A program made the translations under genes and the position numbers. Positions 23,840 through 33,353 of a DNA stretch of 64,000 nucleotides are shown piece after piece. This DNA comes from an uncultured Muribaculaceae bacterium (GTDB lineage Bacteria; Bacteroidota; Bacteroidia; Bacteroidales; Muribaculaceae), in contig CAMWYR010000002.1 in assembly GCA_947178505.1 (NCBI GenBank), positions 1 to 64,000 of the forward strand. Direction: 5' to 3'. The notes under the pieces are model-generated. The model ran no database searches. It had not been told where the DNA came from and worked only from the letters and a program-made list of their open reading frames with translations. Each line of letters starts with the position of its first letter. The first letter of the stretch is position 1.

Positions 23840-24715
23840 ATGTCAACAGATAATATGAAAAATCAGGCTGTCTCATTCCGCCGGAAGCCCGAGTGGCTTA
23901 AGGTGCGTCTGCCTCACGGATTCAAGACTAAGGATGTGATCGGCTTATTGAATGATAAACATCTCCACACGATTTGCTCAAGCGGTATGTGCCCGAACAG
24001 AGCGGAATGCTGGGGCGCCGGCACGGCCACATTTATGTTGTGCGGGAATATATGCACACGCAACTGCCGCTTCTGCAATGTGTCTACCGCGCGTCCTAAG
24101 CCTCTTGATCCGAATGAAATAGATGAGATAGCAGCATCTATATCGAAACTCAATCTGCGCCATGTGGTGATTACATCGGTTGATCGTGATGATCTTCTCG
24201 ATCAGGGTGCATCTCACTGGGCAGCGGCTATCCGTGCTATCAAGGAGCGTTGCCCGGGAGTAACGATGGAGGTGCTCATCCCTGATTTTCAGGGCCGTCA
24301 TGACCTGATAGATAAAATCATTGCGGAGGGTCCGGAAATCATCTCCCATAATATGGAGACTGTGAGGAGACTTACGCCTTCAGTGCGCAGCGTGGCTACC
24401 TATGACCGATCCCTCGGAGTGCTTGCTTATATCGCTTCGAAAGGAGTGCGTACTAAGTCAGGCATAATGCTTGGTCTTGGCGAGACGAAGGAAGAGATAG
24501 TGCAGACGATGGACGATCTGCGTGCCGTGGGTTGTGAGGTAATGACTATCGGCCAGTATCTCCAGCCCTCCCGCGAGCATTATGAGGTGCAGGCATATAT
24601 AACACCAGAGGAATTTGAGCAATTGGGAAATATCGCGCGCTCGAAGGGGTTCCGTCATGTGGAATCAGCGCCGATGGTGCGCAGCAGTTACCACGCTGAG
24701 AAGCATATCCATTGA
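23840..24715 (+). CDS. lipA: Lipoyl synthase
   Basis: LipA inserts two sulfurs into octanoyl groups on lipoyl domains using radical SAM chemistry. The 291-residue enzyme has the auxiliary-cluster cysteines Cys46, Cys51 and Cys57 and the radical SAM cysteines Cys72, Cys76 and Cys79. The C-terminal VRSSYHAE includes the serine that ligates the auxiliary cluster. Length is typical. lipB starts two codons' distance away (1 nt after its stop), so LipA and the octanoyltransferase are made together. Confidence 0.96.
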   Translation: MSTDNMKNQAVSFRRKPEWLKVRLPHGFKTKDVIGLLNDKHLHTICSSGMCPNRAECWGAGTATFMLCGNICTRNCRFCNVSTARPKPLDPNEIDEIAASISKLNLRHVVITSVDRDDLLDQGASHWAAAIRAIKERCPGVTMEVLIPDFQGRHDLIDKIIAEGPEIISHNMETVRRLTPSVRSVATYDRSLGVLAYIASKGVRTKSGIMLGLGETKEEIVQTMDDLRAVGCEVMTIGQYLQPSREHYEVQAYITPEEFEQLGNIARSKGFRHVESAPMVRSSYHAEKHIH

Positions 24716-24716
24716 T

Positions 24717-25388
24717 ATGAAGGAGTCGGGAATCGAATTGATCATAGAAGACTGGGGCCACATGCCTTATCGCGAGGCCTGGCAACTTCAGAAGCAGCGC
24801 TTCAATGAGATGATTGAAGGCACGGAGAGGGTGAATGCGATTTTTTGCGTAGAACATCCTCCCGTGTATACGTTAGGCTTTCACGGAAATGCCGCTAATC
24901 TGATTGCTTCCGAAGCGCGCCTTACGTCTTTAGGGGCAGAGTGTATCCGCATAGAGCGGGGGGGAGACATCACGTATCATGGACCGGGTCAGTTGGTGGT
25001 CTATCCTGTAATCAACCTGCGCGACTTCCGTCTGGGCGTGAAGAAATATGTGAGTCTGCTTGAACGCGCAGTTATCGACGTGCTGGCGGAGTGGGGGATA
25101 GCGGCATCGTGTAACGACGACGCCATAGGTGTCTGGATTGACTGGGGCGGTCTTAATCCACGTAAGATCTGTGCCATCGGCGTCAAGATCAGCCATGGTA
25201 TAACTATGCACGGCCTGGCTCTGAATGTCAACACGGATCTGTCGGCCTTTTCCCTGATCAATCCTTGCGGAATCACGGATAAGGGCGTGACGTCGATGGT
25301 AAAGGAACTGGGCGCTCTCCTGGATATGACAAAAGTAAAGGACCGCCTTTCGACGATCCTCTACAAAAAACTTATCAGCGAAGTATGA
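24717..25388 (+). CDS. lipB: Octanoyl-[acyl-carrier-protein]:protein octanoyltransferase
   Basis: LipB moves octanoate from acyl carrier protein to lipoyl domains, giving LipA its substrate. The 223-residue protein has RGGDITYHGPGQLVVYPVIN (about residues 79-98), KICAIGVKISHGITMHG with the catalytic Lys (about 142-158), and INPCGI with the catalytic Cys near 180. The ATG at 24717 immediately follows the lipA stop; an open reading frame extends upstream inside lipA but is not used. Confidence 0.95.
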   Translation: MKESGIELIIEDWGHMPYREAWQLQKQRFNEMIEGTERVNAIFCVEHPPVYTLGFHGNAANLIASEARLTSLGAECIRIERGGDITYHGPGQLVVYPVINLRDFRLGVKKYVSLLERAVIDVLAEWGIAASCNDDAIGVWIDWGGLNPRKICAIGVKISHGITMHGLALNVNTDLSAFSLINPCGITDKGVTSMVKELGALLDMTKVKDRLSTILYKKLISEV

Positions 25389-25412
25389 TTTTACTTAAGG
25401 TCGGATTCCTTA

Positions 25413-26336
25413 TCAGAGCAGCTTGATTGAGATATATCGCTTGGGATTCTTTTTGATATCCACGATCAGCGAGTCGATATCGGCTGTTACACGGTTGAGC
25501 TGATTGTAGAGCTGCGGATCGGAAGTGAGCAGACCAAGAGTTGAGTTCGGGTCATTCAGCTGCTTGGAAAATTTCGTGAGATTTTCCGTGAGTTGGTTCA
25601 CGTTGTCCATCGTTGAGTTGATGGGAAGGCCCTTAAGCTGATTTGAGAGTGTGAGGAGGTTCGCGCTCACGGAATCTATTCTCGTAGTGATGTGTCGCGC
25701 GTTGGTCATTACCGACGGTACGTCACGCTGCACAGTTCCGCTCAAACTCCTCGAAAGTGCGAGCGCGTTGGCACTAACGCCGTCGATATTGGCGGTGATG
25801 CCGTCGAGGCGGCGCACTGCGTTGAGCAGGGCCGGATCTCCGGCGATACGGTTAAGATTGTAGATAAGGGAGTCTATGCGCGGGAGTATTGAATTCACTG
25901 TCGGCATGATGTCGTTGCTGAGTTTCTCCATCAAACCGTCGGAGCCTTTCGTCGGGATATCCGAGCCAATGGCCAGCATCTTCTTGCTCTGTCCGAGATT
26001 GATGTTGACATAGCCTCCACCCATCAGCGTCGAGCTTAATGACGCATAGGAGTCCTCGGGAATCTGAAGTTTCTTATTCACCGCAAGAAGCACCTTTATC
26101 TTGCCGGGATGCTCATAGTCAAACTCAATGCTGCGCACCTGTCCAACTTTATAACCGTCGATATTGACAGGCGCGGACACTTCCAGCCCGCTCACATTAT
26201 CATAGCTTGCGTAATAAAAGTTGGCTGGATTAAACATATTGATGCCTTTCAGGTATTCGATTCCGAACACCAGAACGGCGATGGCCACGATCACGCAGAG
26301 GCCGATGATCAGTTCTTTGTTCACTAATTTTTTCAT
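25413..26336 (-). CDS. mlaD: MlaD-like MCE-domain phospholipid transport protein
   Basis: MCE proteins form hexameric lipid-carrying rings attached to the inner membrane and work with the MlaE/MlaF transporter. The 307-residue protein has an N-terminal membrane helix (about residues 9-28), an MCE domain (about 38-120, including VSGLEVSAPVNIDGYKVGQV and LMGGGYVNIN), and a long helical C-terminal region with many Asn/Ser/Leu heptads. mlaE and mlaF are not adjacent but encoded about 4 kb away on the other strand. It converges on lipB with a 24-bp gap and no evident terminator. Confidence 0.88.
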   Translation of the reverse strand: MKKLVNKELIIGLCVIVAIAVLVFGIEYLKGINMFNPANFYYASYDNVSGLEVSAPVNIDGYKVGQVRSIEFDYEHPGKIKVLLAVNKKLQIPEDSYASLSSTLMGGGYVNINLGQSKKMLAIGSDIPTKGSDGLMEKLSNDIMPTVNSILPRIDSLIYNLNRIAGDPALLNAVRRLDGITANIDGVSANALALSRSLSGTVQRDVPSVMTNARHITTRIDSVSANLLTLSNQLKGLPINSTMDNVNQLTENLTKFSKQLNDPNSTLGLLTSDPQLYNQLNRVTADIDSLIVDIKKNPKRYISIKLL

Positions 26337-26465
26337 AACTATCTCACATTTCCAATGATACGCTACGGCTGGGATGTGTCAGCTGTTGCTCCTTTAACAT
26401 TGTCTCAATGCAGCAATTTCTTTTTTAACAATGATAAGTTAAAATAAGTTTTATAAAGTTTCTGT

Positions 26466-28154
26466 TCATTCCATTCTCACCACGATGGTTGCTTCCGGCA
26501 GAGTCTGGCGGATATCGAGAAGTTTCTTCTCTATTTCAGCTCGACTCTCGCTGCTGTGTACAGTGTATTTGTATTGGCCGTTTTCCCTGAACATTCCGGT
26601 GGGGACAATCCCCTGGAATGCGGGATCATCTGGATTCAGTTCGGTTGGACTCGAGAGCAGGAGAATCTTGTAGGTGCTCTTGAGCACTTTCCCGTTCTGT
26701 GTCTTTACGGCGGAGAATGTCGGACGTCCTGAAGCGTCATCAGTGAGACGGGTTACATTTGTTGCCGATCCTGTAGCCGGAGTCGAAGGCTGATTTCTGA
26801 CGATGAATGTCTTCTTCCCGCCTTTTTCATTCTTTTTCTTATTGGAGTCTTTCTTTTCTTTTGACGCCTTCTGCTTGGGCTGTTTCTGCTTTTTTGCCTT
26901 CTTCTTCTTGCCTTTAGTGTTTTCTTCCCGGGGCTCGGTGACTTCTACCTCAGTTTGCGGCTTTTCATCCTTTAGAAGATAGTCGCTCTCGCTGCGCTGT
27001 TCAATAGCGTCTGTCTCGAGGTTACGGTTGTCTGAAATTTCACGCGAAGATGCAGATCTTCTTTTTCTGGGAGTATTTCTATAAACCGACGGCTTAGGAG
27101 TGGCGGCATTATGCTTCTTCACTTCTTTGTTATGTCGCGGAGTGCGGAGCGTGCCGACTTCGTTGGGTAAGCCCGGATTTACTGAAGCGGTAAATAGTAG
27201 GGACTGCTCAGGAATTACAGTTGCAGGGTTCTGAGGAAGAATAGGTGCTCTGTATGCGACAGCATCATGCTGTTCATTTACTGACTTAGGCTCAGCATTC
27301 TTAGTCTGATGCATCTGCCTGAGAGAATTCTCTACGTAGAGTTCCACGGCGTTGAAGAGTGCCTGCGCAAGTTCTTCCTGTCCTTTTTCAGAGTTCATAT
27401 AGGAAGCTGCGTCGGGATTGCATATAAAATCAAGCTCTACGAGCACTGCGGGCATCGATGTAGCCCAGAGCACCCAGAATCCGGCCTGGCGCACACTGCG
27501 GTCGGCACGTCCTGACTTCACAAGTTCCTTCTGAGCCTTCTCCGCAAACCTCAGGCTCTGCCCGAGTGTCTTCTTCTGCGCCATCTCAAAGATGATGTAG
27601 GATTCATCTTTTGTAGGATCGAAACCGCTATATTTCTGCTTATAGTCGTTTTCGAGTTCAATTACAGAGTTCTCACGCTGAGCCACTCGCAGATTATCGT
27701 TGCTTTTGTGCGTGCCCAGTGCGTAGACCGATGCGCCGGTCACTTTCTTACGGTTCGGGTTGGATTTGTCAACTGAATTCGTATGTATTGAAATGAAGAG
27801 GTTGCCTTTATTCCAGTTGGCGATGTTCGCACGCTCCTGCAGACTGATGAAGTGATCATCGTCGCGCGTCATGACTACCTTTACATTCTTCAGTTTCTTC
27901 TTTATCAATTCTCTGAGCTTAAGGGAAACTCCGAGATTGATGTCCTTTTCGCGGGCTCCGTTGTCAATTGCGCCATGGTCGTGACCGCCATGCCCTGCAT
28001 CGATAATAAGGGTGAAGTCGGCATCTTGCTTTGCCGGCCGGGCGCCTATCATCGTTGTGCAGCACATAACGATCAGAAGCATGCATGTGATGAACCTGCT
28101 ACTATTTAGGAATTTCCTATGCCGACCCGTGGTGAAATATTTCTTAATTCTCAT
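26466..28154 (-). CDS. N-acetylmuramoyl-L-alanine amidase with Lys-rich linker
   Basis: This 562-residue exported enzyme cleaves the bond between glycan and peptide stem in peptidoglycan. A signal/anchor segment (about 21-38) is followed by the Amidase_3 domain: [11 protein letters not shown] with zinc ligand His55, the Glu of the early helix, His in SIHTNSVD, and Glu in [10 protein letters not shown]. After about residue 280 comes a low-complexity region with a dense Lys run, then a C-terminal 65-residue SPOR-like domain (TYKILLLSS to IVVRME) that may bind denuded glycan at division sites. The ATG at 28154 is preceded by AGGAG; it overlaps the end of lptB by 11 bp. A second ATG lies 12 nt upstream. 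Confidence 0.88.
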   Translation of the reverse strand: MRIKKYFTTGRHRKFLNSSRFITCMLLIVMCCTTMIGARPAKQDADFTLIIDAGHGGHDHGAIDNGAREKDINLGVSLKLRELIKKKLKNVKVVMTRDDDHFISLQERANIANWNKGNLFISIHTNSVDKSNPNRKKVTGASVYALGTHKSNDNLRVAQRENSVIELENDYKQKYSGFDPTKDESYIIFEMAQKKTLGQSLRFAEKAQKELVKSGRADRSVRQAGFWVLWATSMPAVLVELDFICNPDAASYMNSEKGQEELAQALFNAVELYVENSLRQMHQTKNAEPKSVNEQHDAVAYRAPILPQNPATVIPEQSLLFTASVNPGLPNEVGTLRTPRHNKEVKKHNAATPKPSVYRNTPRKRRSASSREISDNRNLETDAIEQRSESDYLLKDEKPQTEVEVTEPREENTKGKKKKAKKQKQPKQKASKEKKDSNKKKNEKGGKKTFIVRNQPSTPATGSATNVTRLTDDASGRPTFSAVKTQNGKVLKSTYKILLLSSPTELNPDDPAFQGIVPTGMFRENGQYKYTVHSSESRAEIEKKLLDIRQTLPEATIVVRME

Positions 28155-29187
28155 TTTCTCCTGCATTTACCGTTACGGACTCAGCCACCGGGCTACCATC
28201 CTCCTTTACAGTGTCGATCTCGATGGCATCTATCTGCGGTGACTTTCTCTTTGGTTCAAATTTCTTGGCCGTGAAAATGAAATCGCGGCCCAGATACTTC
28301 TCCCTCACCACAGGGTTTGAGGCGAGTTCCTCACTCGTTCCCTGGAAAAGCACGCGCCCTTCGAAGAGCATGTAGGCCCGGTCGGTGATGCCGAGAATAG
28401 AGTCGGCCTTGTGGTCGGTGATGAGCACTCCGATGTTCCGTTCCTTAAGGTGATAGACCACCTCCTGAATATCTTCGACTGCAATTGGATCGACGGCGGC
28501 AAAAGGCTCATCAAGCATGATAAATTTCGGATTAATGGCGAGACATCGTGCGATTTCGGTGCGTCGGCGCTCACCTCCGGAAAGACTCGTGCCGAGATTG
28601 TGACGCACATGGTTAAGGTTGAATTCGTTTATCAACTGCTCGAGTTTCGCTTTCTGATATTCCTTCGATGTGTTGGTCATCTCAAGGATCGACTTGATGT
28701 TATTCTCGACAGTCAAAGTGCGGAATACGGATGCCTCCTGTGGCAGATACCCTATGCCGATCTGTGCACGCTTGTAGACGGGATAGCCCGTGATGTCAAC
28801 ATCGTCAAGGAAGACTTTTCCTTCATTTGGGGTGATAAGGCCTACGGTCATATAGAATGTCGTGGTTTTTCCGGCACCGTTAGGTCCGAGCAGGCCGACG
28901 ATCTCTCCCTGAGTCACTTCTATCGACACGTGGTTGGCCACTGTGCGCTTGCCATATTTCTTTACAAGATTGTCAGTGCGCAACACTCCCTTTTCGGGCA
29001 CGATGATTTTCTTTTCAACCTCGACCTCTTCATTTCCGGCCGTTATTCCCTCCTTCTCGGTGGTGACTTCGGCTTGAAGATCGGGGGTGCGCCCTTCAAG
29101 GTCAAGAATCTCCTCGGGAGTCAGTTTGTCGGGCTGACTCTCGAGCTCCTTGTTCATTTTTTTACTGAGGAAAGGGAAAATCTTCAT
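28144..29187 (-). CDS. lptB: LPS export ABC transporter ATPase LptB with both termini extended
   Basis: LptB powers lipopolysaccharide extraction by LptF/LptG. The ATPase core (about residues 68-304) has Walker A GPNGAGKT at 101-108, the LptB-like [10 protein letters not shown] at 146-155, signature LSGGE at 202-206, and Walker B with IMLDEP at 223-228. Core length matches ordinary LptB (about 240 residues), but an acidic N-terminal extension of about 67 residues and a C-terminal tail of about 43 residues are added. Its start overlaps the udk stop by 4 bp. LptF/G is encoded far away at 12654. Confidence 0.92.
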   Translation of the reverse strand: MKIFPFLSKKMNKELESQPDKLTPEEILDLEGRTPDLQAEVTTEKEGITAGNEEVEVEKKIIVPEKGVLRTDNLVKKYGKRTVANHVSIEVTQGEIVGLLGPNGAGKTTTFYMTVGLITPNEGKVFLDDVDITGYPVYKRAQIGIGYLPQEASVFRTLTVENNIKSILEMTNTSKEYQKAKLEQLINEFNLNHVRHNLGTSLSGGERRRTEIARCLAINPKFIMLDEPFAAVDPIAVEDIQEVVYHLKERNIGVLITDHKADSILGITDRAYMLFEGRVLFQGTSEELASNPVVREKYLGRDFIFTAKKFEPKRKSPQIDAIEIDTVKEDGSPVAESVTVNAGENEN

Positions 29188-29804
29188 TTGGAATCTTCTG
29201 GAAGGAGTGAACGTATATAATCTTTAAGGAGCCGGATCGCTACTTTATTCTCACCTCCCTGCGGAATGATGAGATCGGCATAGCGTTTAGAGGGCTCAAT
29301 GTATAACTCATGCATCGGCTTGAGCGTATGTTCGTAGCGGTCGATCACCATCTGCGGTGTGCGGCCACGCTCCACACAGTCGCGCCTGATCACTCTTATG
29401 AGTCGCTCATCTGCATCTGCATCCACGAACACCTTCACATCCATAAGTTCGCGCAGCCGCGGCTCAGTGAGTACTAGAATACCCTCCACGACGATCACTT
29501 CCTTCGGATGCACCGTCACTGTCTCCTTAAGGCGCGAGCATGTGATGAATTCATAGCAGGGCCGCTCGATACTCTTTCCTGCCTTAAGCTCCTTGATCTG
29601 ACGGGTAAGCAATTCCCAGTCGATACTTGCCGGCTCGTCGTAGTTCATGCCGAGACGCACCTCAAGGGGGATATGCGCATTGTCTTTATAATAACTATCC
29701 TGAGGCAACACTGCGACTTCTCCTTCGGGAAGGCTCTCTATAATCTTGCGCACAACGGTTGATTTGCCGCTGCCGGTGCCTCCGGCTATTCCTATAATCA
29801 GCAT
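29184..29804 (-). CDS. udk: Uridine/cytidine kinase
   Basis: Udk phosphorylates uridine and cytidine in pyrimidine salvage. The 206-residue protein starts at the P-loop strand [14 protein letters not shown] (Walker A near residues 8-16). [17 protein letters not shown] and the [14 protein letters not shown] segment are family motifs. The ATG at 29804 was chosen because it directly precedes the first strand and gives the usual length; an upstream start would add 25 residues. It heads a udk-lptB-amidase run with its own promoter at 29890-29921. Confidence 0.93.
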   Translation of the reverse strand: MLIIGIAGGTGSGKSTVVRKIIESLPEGEVAVLPQDSYYKDNAHIPLEVRLGMNYDEPASIDWELLTRQIKELKAGKSIERPCYEFITCSRLKETVTVHPKEVIVVEGILVLTEPRLRELMDVKVFVDADADERLIRVIRRDCVERGRTPQMVIDRYEHTLKPMHELYIEPSKRYADLIIPQGGENKVAIRLLKDYIRSLLPEDSK

Positions 29805-29889
29805 AATTCTGTCAATATCTGCTTGTTCATTTATTGCCGGATGGATCGCAAAAATGTTGAAGCGACTCCTTTTTTTCACCGGCTAATTA

Positions 29890-29921
29890 CAAAATTAGCA
29901 AAAATATGGGCGTGAGCCAAA
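29890..29921 (-). promoter_or_regulatory. Promoter of the udk-lptB-amidase operon
   Basis: On the minus strand TAATTTTG (29890-29897) and TTTG (29918-29921) are separated by 20 nt, matching the Bacteroidota -7/-33 arrangement well. The udk leader would be about 80 nt. Confidence 0.65.
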
Positions 29922-29941
29922 CAACCTTTTAATCTTTTTTG

Positions 29942-29949
29942 TAATTTTG
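29942..29949 (+). promoter_or_regulatory. Possible -7 element for mlaE-mlaF
   Basis: TAATTTTG is a perfect -7 match on the plus strand, about 119 nt before mlaE. A clear -33 element at the right distance is not seen. It is arranged divergently from the udk promoter. Confidence 0.4.
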
Positions 29950-30067
29950 TATGATAGATGTGCTCTGAATCGGTCTGTCAGCGTTCAGCGCTGACCGGCG
30001 GAATGCTCTCCCGGACATCTTCGGAGCTATCTTCCCTGTTTCTAAGATTTAAAATTATTGAGATAAT

Positions 30068-30814
30068 ATGCTTATCGGTTCAATTAAGTCTTTTGGACGC
30101 TATTGTATGTTCATGACACAAGTGTTCAGGGTTCCCGACAAATGGAAGGAATTCTTCAAGAACCTTGTGTTTGAGATATCGAAATTAGGCGTCGACTCCA
30201 TTCCTCTGGTCATTATCATATCACTCTTCATCGGAGCCGTGATATGCATCCAGATGACAATCAATATCACCTCACCGATGATTCCGGCTTATTCCACCGG
30301 TATGGCTACGCGTGAGATTCTCGTGCTGGAATTCTCATCCACTATGATGTGTCTTATCCTTGCGGGTAAGGTGGGTTCGAATATAGCATCGGAAATCGGC
30401 ACGATGCGCGTCACCGAGCAGATTGACGCGCTGGAGATCATGGGTCTCAATTCCGCCAACTTCATCGTGTTGCCCAAAGTAATAGGCTTCCTGCTCTTTG
30501 TGCCGGTGCTATGCATTCTCTCGATGTTCATGGGACTGGTCGGAGGCGCTTTTATCGCTAAATTCACGGATATGATCTCAATGGAGAATTATATCTACGG
30601 CATTCAGTCATTCTTCGTGCCCTGGAATGTCTACTACAGTATCATCAAGACTGTGATATTCGCATTCATCATCACCTCTGTGGCTGCATATTACGGATAC
30701 TATGTCAAAGGGGGAGCGCTTGAAGTTGGTAAGGCGAGCACCAATGCAGTGGTATCAAGCTCTATTCTGATTCTTCTCGCCGACGTAATTCTCACTAAAC
30801 TCTTGTTGCAATGA
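30068..30814 (+). CDS. mlaE: MlaE-like phospholipid transport permease
   Basis: MlaE is the inner-membrane permease of the Mla system, which moves phospholipids between membranes. The 248-residue protein has five to six helices and family segments ARTREILVLEF-like (MATREILVLEFSSTMMCLILAGKVGS, here split as MATREILVLEF then LAGKVGSNIASEIGTM) and LEIMGLNSANFIVLPK. Length is normal. It overlaps mlaF by 4 bp (ATGA), indicating a dicistronic unit. Confidence 0.9.
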   Translation: MLIGSIKSFGRYCMFMTQVFRVPDKWKEFFKNLVFEISKLGVDSIPLVIIISLFIGAVICIQMTINITSPMIPAYSTGMATREILVLEFSSTMMCLILAGKVGSNIASEIGTMRVTEQIDALEIMGLNSANFIVLPKVIGFLLFVPVLCILSMFMGLVGGAFIAKFTDMISMENYIYGIQSFFVPWNVYYSIIKTVIFAFIITSVAAYYGYYVKGGALEVGKASTNAVVSSSILILLADVILTKLLLQ

Positions 30815-31599
30815 TTGAGGCTAAACACGTATCCAAATGGTTTGACGGCCAGCAGGTGCTCTTTGATGTGTCGGCCGTGTTCGACACCGGTAAGACTAAT
30901 CTTATTATCGGCCAGTCAGGATCGGGTAAGACGGTATTCATGAAGTGTCTTATCGGTCTTCTCACTCCTGAGAAAGGCGAGATTCTTTATGACGGGCGCC
31001 GTTTCCGCGATCTTGATATCAGCCAGAAACGCCAGCTGCGCACGGAAATAGGTATGCTTTTTCAGGGTTCGGCTCTTTTTGATAATGAGACGGTCATGGG
31101 TAATGTGATGTTTCCGCTCAAGATGTTCAGCAATCTCACTAAAAATGAGCAGATCGAACGCGCGCAGTTCTGTATCGACCGCGTGGGCCTGAAGAACGCA
31201 AATAATAAGTTCCCGTCGGAGATTTCGGGAGGTATGCAGAAGCGTGTGGCGATTGCGCGTGCGATTGCCCTGAATCCTAAATATCTTTTCTGCGATGAGC
31301 CTAACTCGGGCCTCGACCCCCAGACCTCAATCCTTATCGATGAATTGCTCTCTGATATTACGCATGAGTATGGAATCACAACGATCATCAACACACACGA
31401 TATGAATTCTGTGCTTGGAATGGGGGAGAACATCGTGTTCATTAACCGCGGTCACTGCGACTGGATCGGTAACGACCATACGATTTACCGCAGTGATAAT
31501 AAGGCTCTTAACGACTTCGTGTTTGCTTCTCATCTGTTTAAGGAGGTCAAACAGTATCTTGAGCGAAAATATGAGGAAAGTGAAGGAGCGGACCGTTGA
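30811..31599 (+). CDS. mlaF: MlaF-like phospholipid transport ATPase
   Basis: MlaF drives the MlaE permease. The 262-residue ABC ATPase has Walker A GQSGSGKT (about 32-39), signature ISGGMQKRVAIARA (about 138-151), Walker B LFCDEPNSGLDP (about 162-173) and a switch His in NTHD. The ISGGM form of the signature is typical of the Mla subfamily. Its 3' end overlaps the convergent thiD gene by 53 bp. Confidence 0.92.
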   Translation: MIEAKHVSKWFDGQQVLFDVSAVFDTGKTNLIIGQSGSGKTVFMKCLIGLLTPEKGEILYDGRRFRDLDISQKRQLRTEIGMLFQGSALFDNETVMGNVMFPLKMFSNLTKNEQIERAQFCIDRVGLKNANNKFPSEISGGMQKRVAIARAIALNPKYLFCDEPNSGLDPQTSILIDELLSDITHEYGITTIINTHDMNSVLGMGENIVFINRGHCDWIGNDHTIYRSDNKALNDFVFASHLFKEVKQYLERKYEESEGADR

Positions 31600-32419
31600 C
31601 GGGCGTAAGCTTTGCTTTCTGTGAGATTTCAAGACATCGGGCAACATATCTTTTTGCCTCGGCTGCGGCCTCGCTTATGGTTAATCCATGAGCGAGGCCG
31701 CAAGTTATGGCACTTGACAACACGCACCCGGTGCCGTGTGTATTTATGGCCGGGATGCGTCGGGCGCTGAAGGAATATTTTTCTGTTGGCGTAAATAGCA
31801 GATCTATGCAATCTTCGCAGACAGCGTGTCCTCCCTTCAGAAGGATGCTTCCCACACCGGTCTTTTCGATCAGGGCAGAGGCAGCGTCATCGTGTGCCGT
31901 GGAACCTGTGCGAATGTCTATTCCGAGCACTCTGCAGATGGTTCTAAATTCAGGAAGGTTGGGGGTTATGACAGTGCAATGAGGCCATATATGGCGGCTC
32001 ATGGCTTTGATGATTGCTTCGGTATGGGTATTCCATCGGCCTCCGCTCGTGGGACCGAGCACAGGGTCTGCTACGATATTTCTCAGCTGATACCGGGTAA
32101 TTATCTCCCCGACAATATCTGTAGCCGCTTCTTCTGGAATTAACCCGATCTTTACGGCATCCGCAGTTATGGTATCGAGGGTTGAAGTAAGCTGCTTCTC
32201 CAGTAATGAGTCGCCTACATATTCAATCTCCTGCACTCCGTAACAATTCTGTGCAGTGATGGCGGTGATAACGGTCGTACAGTATGTGCCTGATGCTTCA
32301 CACGTCTTTAGGTCAGCCTGAACACCGGCTCCCGCGCAGTTGTCGGAGCCGGCGATGCTGAGCACGCAGACCGGCGTCTCGGACCGGTGATGAGATTTCG
32401 GGTTGCGGGGAAGTGTCAT
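31547..32419 (-). CDS. thiD: Hydroxymethylpyrimidine (phosphate) kinase
   Basis: ThiD phosphorylates HMP and HMP-phosphate in thiamine synthesis. The 290-residue protein has SIAGSDNCAGAGVQADLKT near the N terminus (SGGAG-type substrate loop), VITPNLPE in the middle, and the ATP/anion-hole GTGCVLSSAI near residue 237. The ATG at 32419 was chosen; it overlaps the plsC stop in an ATGA. Other thiamine genes are not adjacent. The last 17 codons run antisense to the end of mlaF. Confidence 0.92.
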   Translation of the reverse strand: MTLPRNPKSHHRSETPVCVLSIAGSDNCAGAGVQADLKTCEASGTYCTTVITAITAQNCYGVQEIEYVGDSLLEKQLTSTLDTITADAVKIGLIPEEAATDIVGEIITRYQLRNIVADPVLGPTSGGRWNTHTEAIIKAMSRHIWPHCTVITPNLPEFRTICRVLGIDIRTGSTAHDDAASALIEKTGVGSILLKGGHAVCEDCIDLLFTPTEKYSFSARRIPAINTHGTGCVLSSAITCGLAHGLTISEAAAEAKRYVARCLEISQKAKLTPVNGPLLHFPHIFAQDTV

Positions 32420-33171
32420 GACTCGGCTGCCGGATCCTGATGACGCGCCGGAAGAGCGGAATTGATCGTATCTCGGCATTCGGCCATTAGTTTTTTTGTG
32501 TTGAATCCACGTTCTCCGGGATAGATTGGTTTGTGGATCGTGAGCCGTATTTTGGTGGGGGTCATATTGTACGTGCTGCGGGGCATGGCATCAAAGCTTC
32601 CGTCAATGGTAAGGGGCACGACCGGAAGCTTAAATTCTCCGGCAAGCATGAATGCTCCTCTCTTGAAGGGGATCATGTGGCCGTCCCAGCTACGGCTCCC
32701 TTCGGGAAAGATCACTACCGACATGCCATGCTTTAATGTCTGTTCGGCCTCGCTGATGGTCTCCTTGATTCCTGCCACGCTCGAATCATCTACAAACACC
32801 TGCCCCGCCATCTTGCACGCGCTTCCTACAGCGAATATCTTCTCCAGCTCTTTTTTCATAAGCCATTTGAAGTTATGGTTCAGATATCCGTAGATGGCCC
32901 AGATGTCGTATGCACCCTGATGATTGGCCACAAACACGTAGCTTTCTCCTTTGTTGATGTTTTCGCGGCCCACTACCTCGATGCGCATGAGGAAGATCAT
33001 GCATGTGAATCGCGACCATATATGTGCGGGCCAGTATCCCCAGAAGTTCTGATTGCCGAGTGTGCACCCGATGATTGTGATGATAGCGGTGAGCAGTGTC
33101 GCTATCACGAAAATTGGTCCGGCTATGAGATACTGATAGATAAGATAGGGGAGACGGAGAAGCTTTTTCAT
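32416..33171 (-). CDS. plsC: 1-acyl-sn-glycerol-3-phosphate acyltransferase
   Basis: PlsC adds the second acyl chain to lysophosphatidic acid, giving phosphatidic acid, the substrate of CdsA (60228-61046). The 251-residue protein has an N-terminal membrane helix, the HX4D motif NHQGAYD (about 83-89), and FPEGSRSWDG (about 155-164), which binds glycerol phosphate. Gene coupling with thiD by a 4-bp overlap is not functionally obvious. Confidence 0.92.
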   Translation of the reverse strand: MKKLLRLPYLIYQYLIAGPIFVIATLLTAIITIIGCTLGNQNFWGYWPAHIWSRFTCMIFLMRIEVVGRENINKGESYVFVANHQGAYDIWAIYGYLNHNFKWLMKKELEKIFAVGSACKMAGQVFVDDSSVAGIKETISEAEQTLKHGMSVVIFPEGSRSWDGHMIPFKRGAFMLAGEFKLPVVPLTIDGSFDAMPRSTYNMTPTKIRLTIHKPIYPGERGFNTKKLMAECRDTINSALPARHQDPAAES

Positions 33172-33239
33172 CAGTAGGGTTGGAGTTGGTTGTGGTTTAA
33201 TTTAAGGTGAGTGTTCCTTTTACAGGGACAGCATGCATA

Positions 33240-33293
33240 AATTTTGTGTGCGCAGCCGGCTCCGGCAGGAGTTGCGGCTGCGCACACAAAATT
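33240..33293. terminator. Perfect 19-bp inverted repeat, terminator after rprY
   Basis: The arms 33240-33258 and 33275-33293 are fully complementary (AATTTTGTGTGCGCAGCCG and its reverse complement) around a 16-nt loop. The A/T ends supply a U-tract for either strand. It lies between the rprY stop and the plsC start, so it probably ends the rprY transcript. Confidence 0.85.
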
Positions 33294-33353
33294 AATAAAA
33301 ATTCTTGATATTTTCCTCACCTGAGGCTTCGAAAGCATTTAAGATGTATGAGT

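Noticed and set aside
33240..33293. Long perfect inverted repeat as a transposon end
   Set aside because: There is no transposase or target duplication; position and flanking A/T runs fit a terminator.
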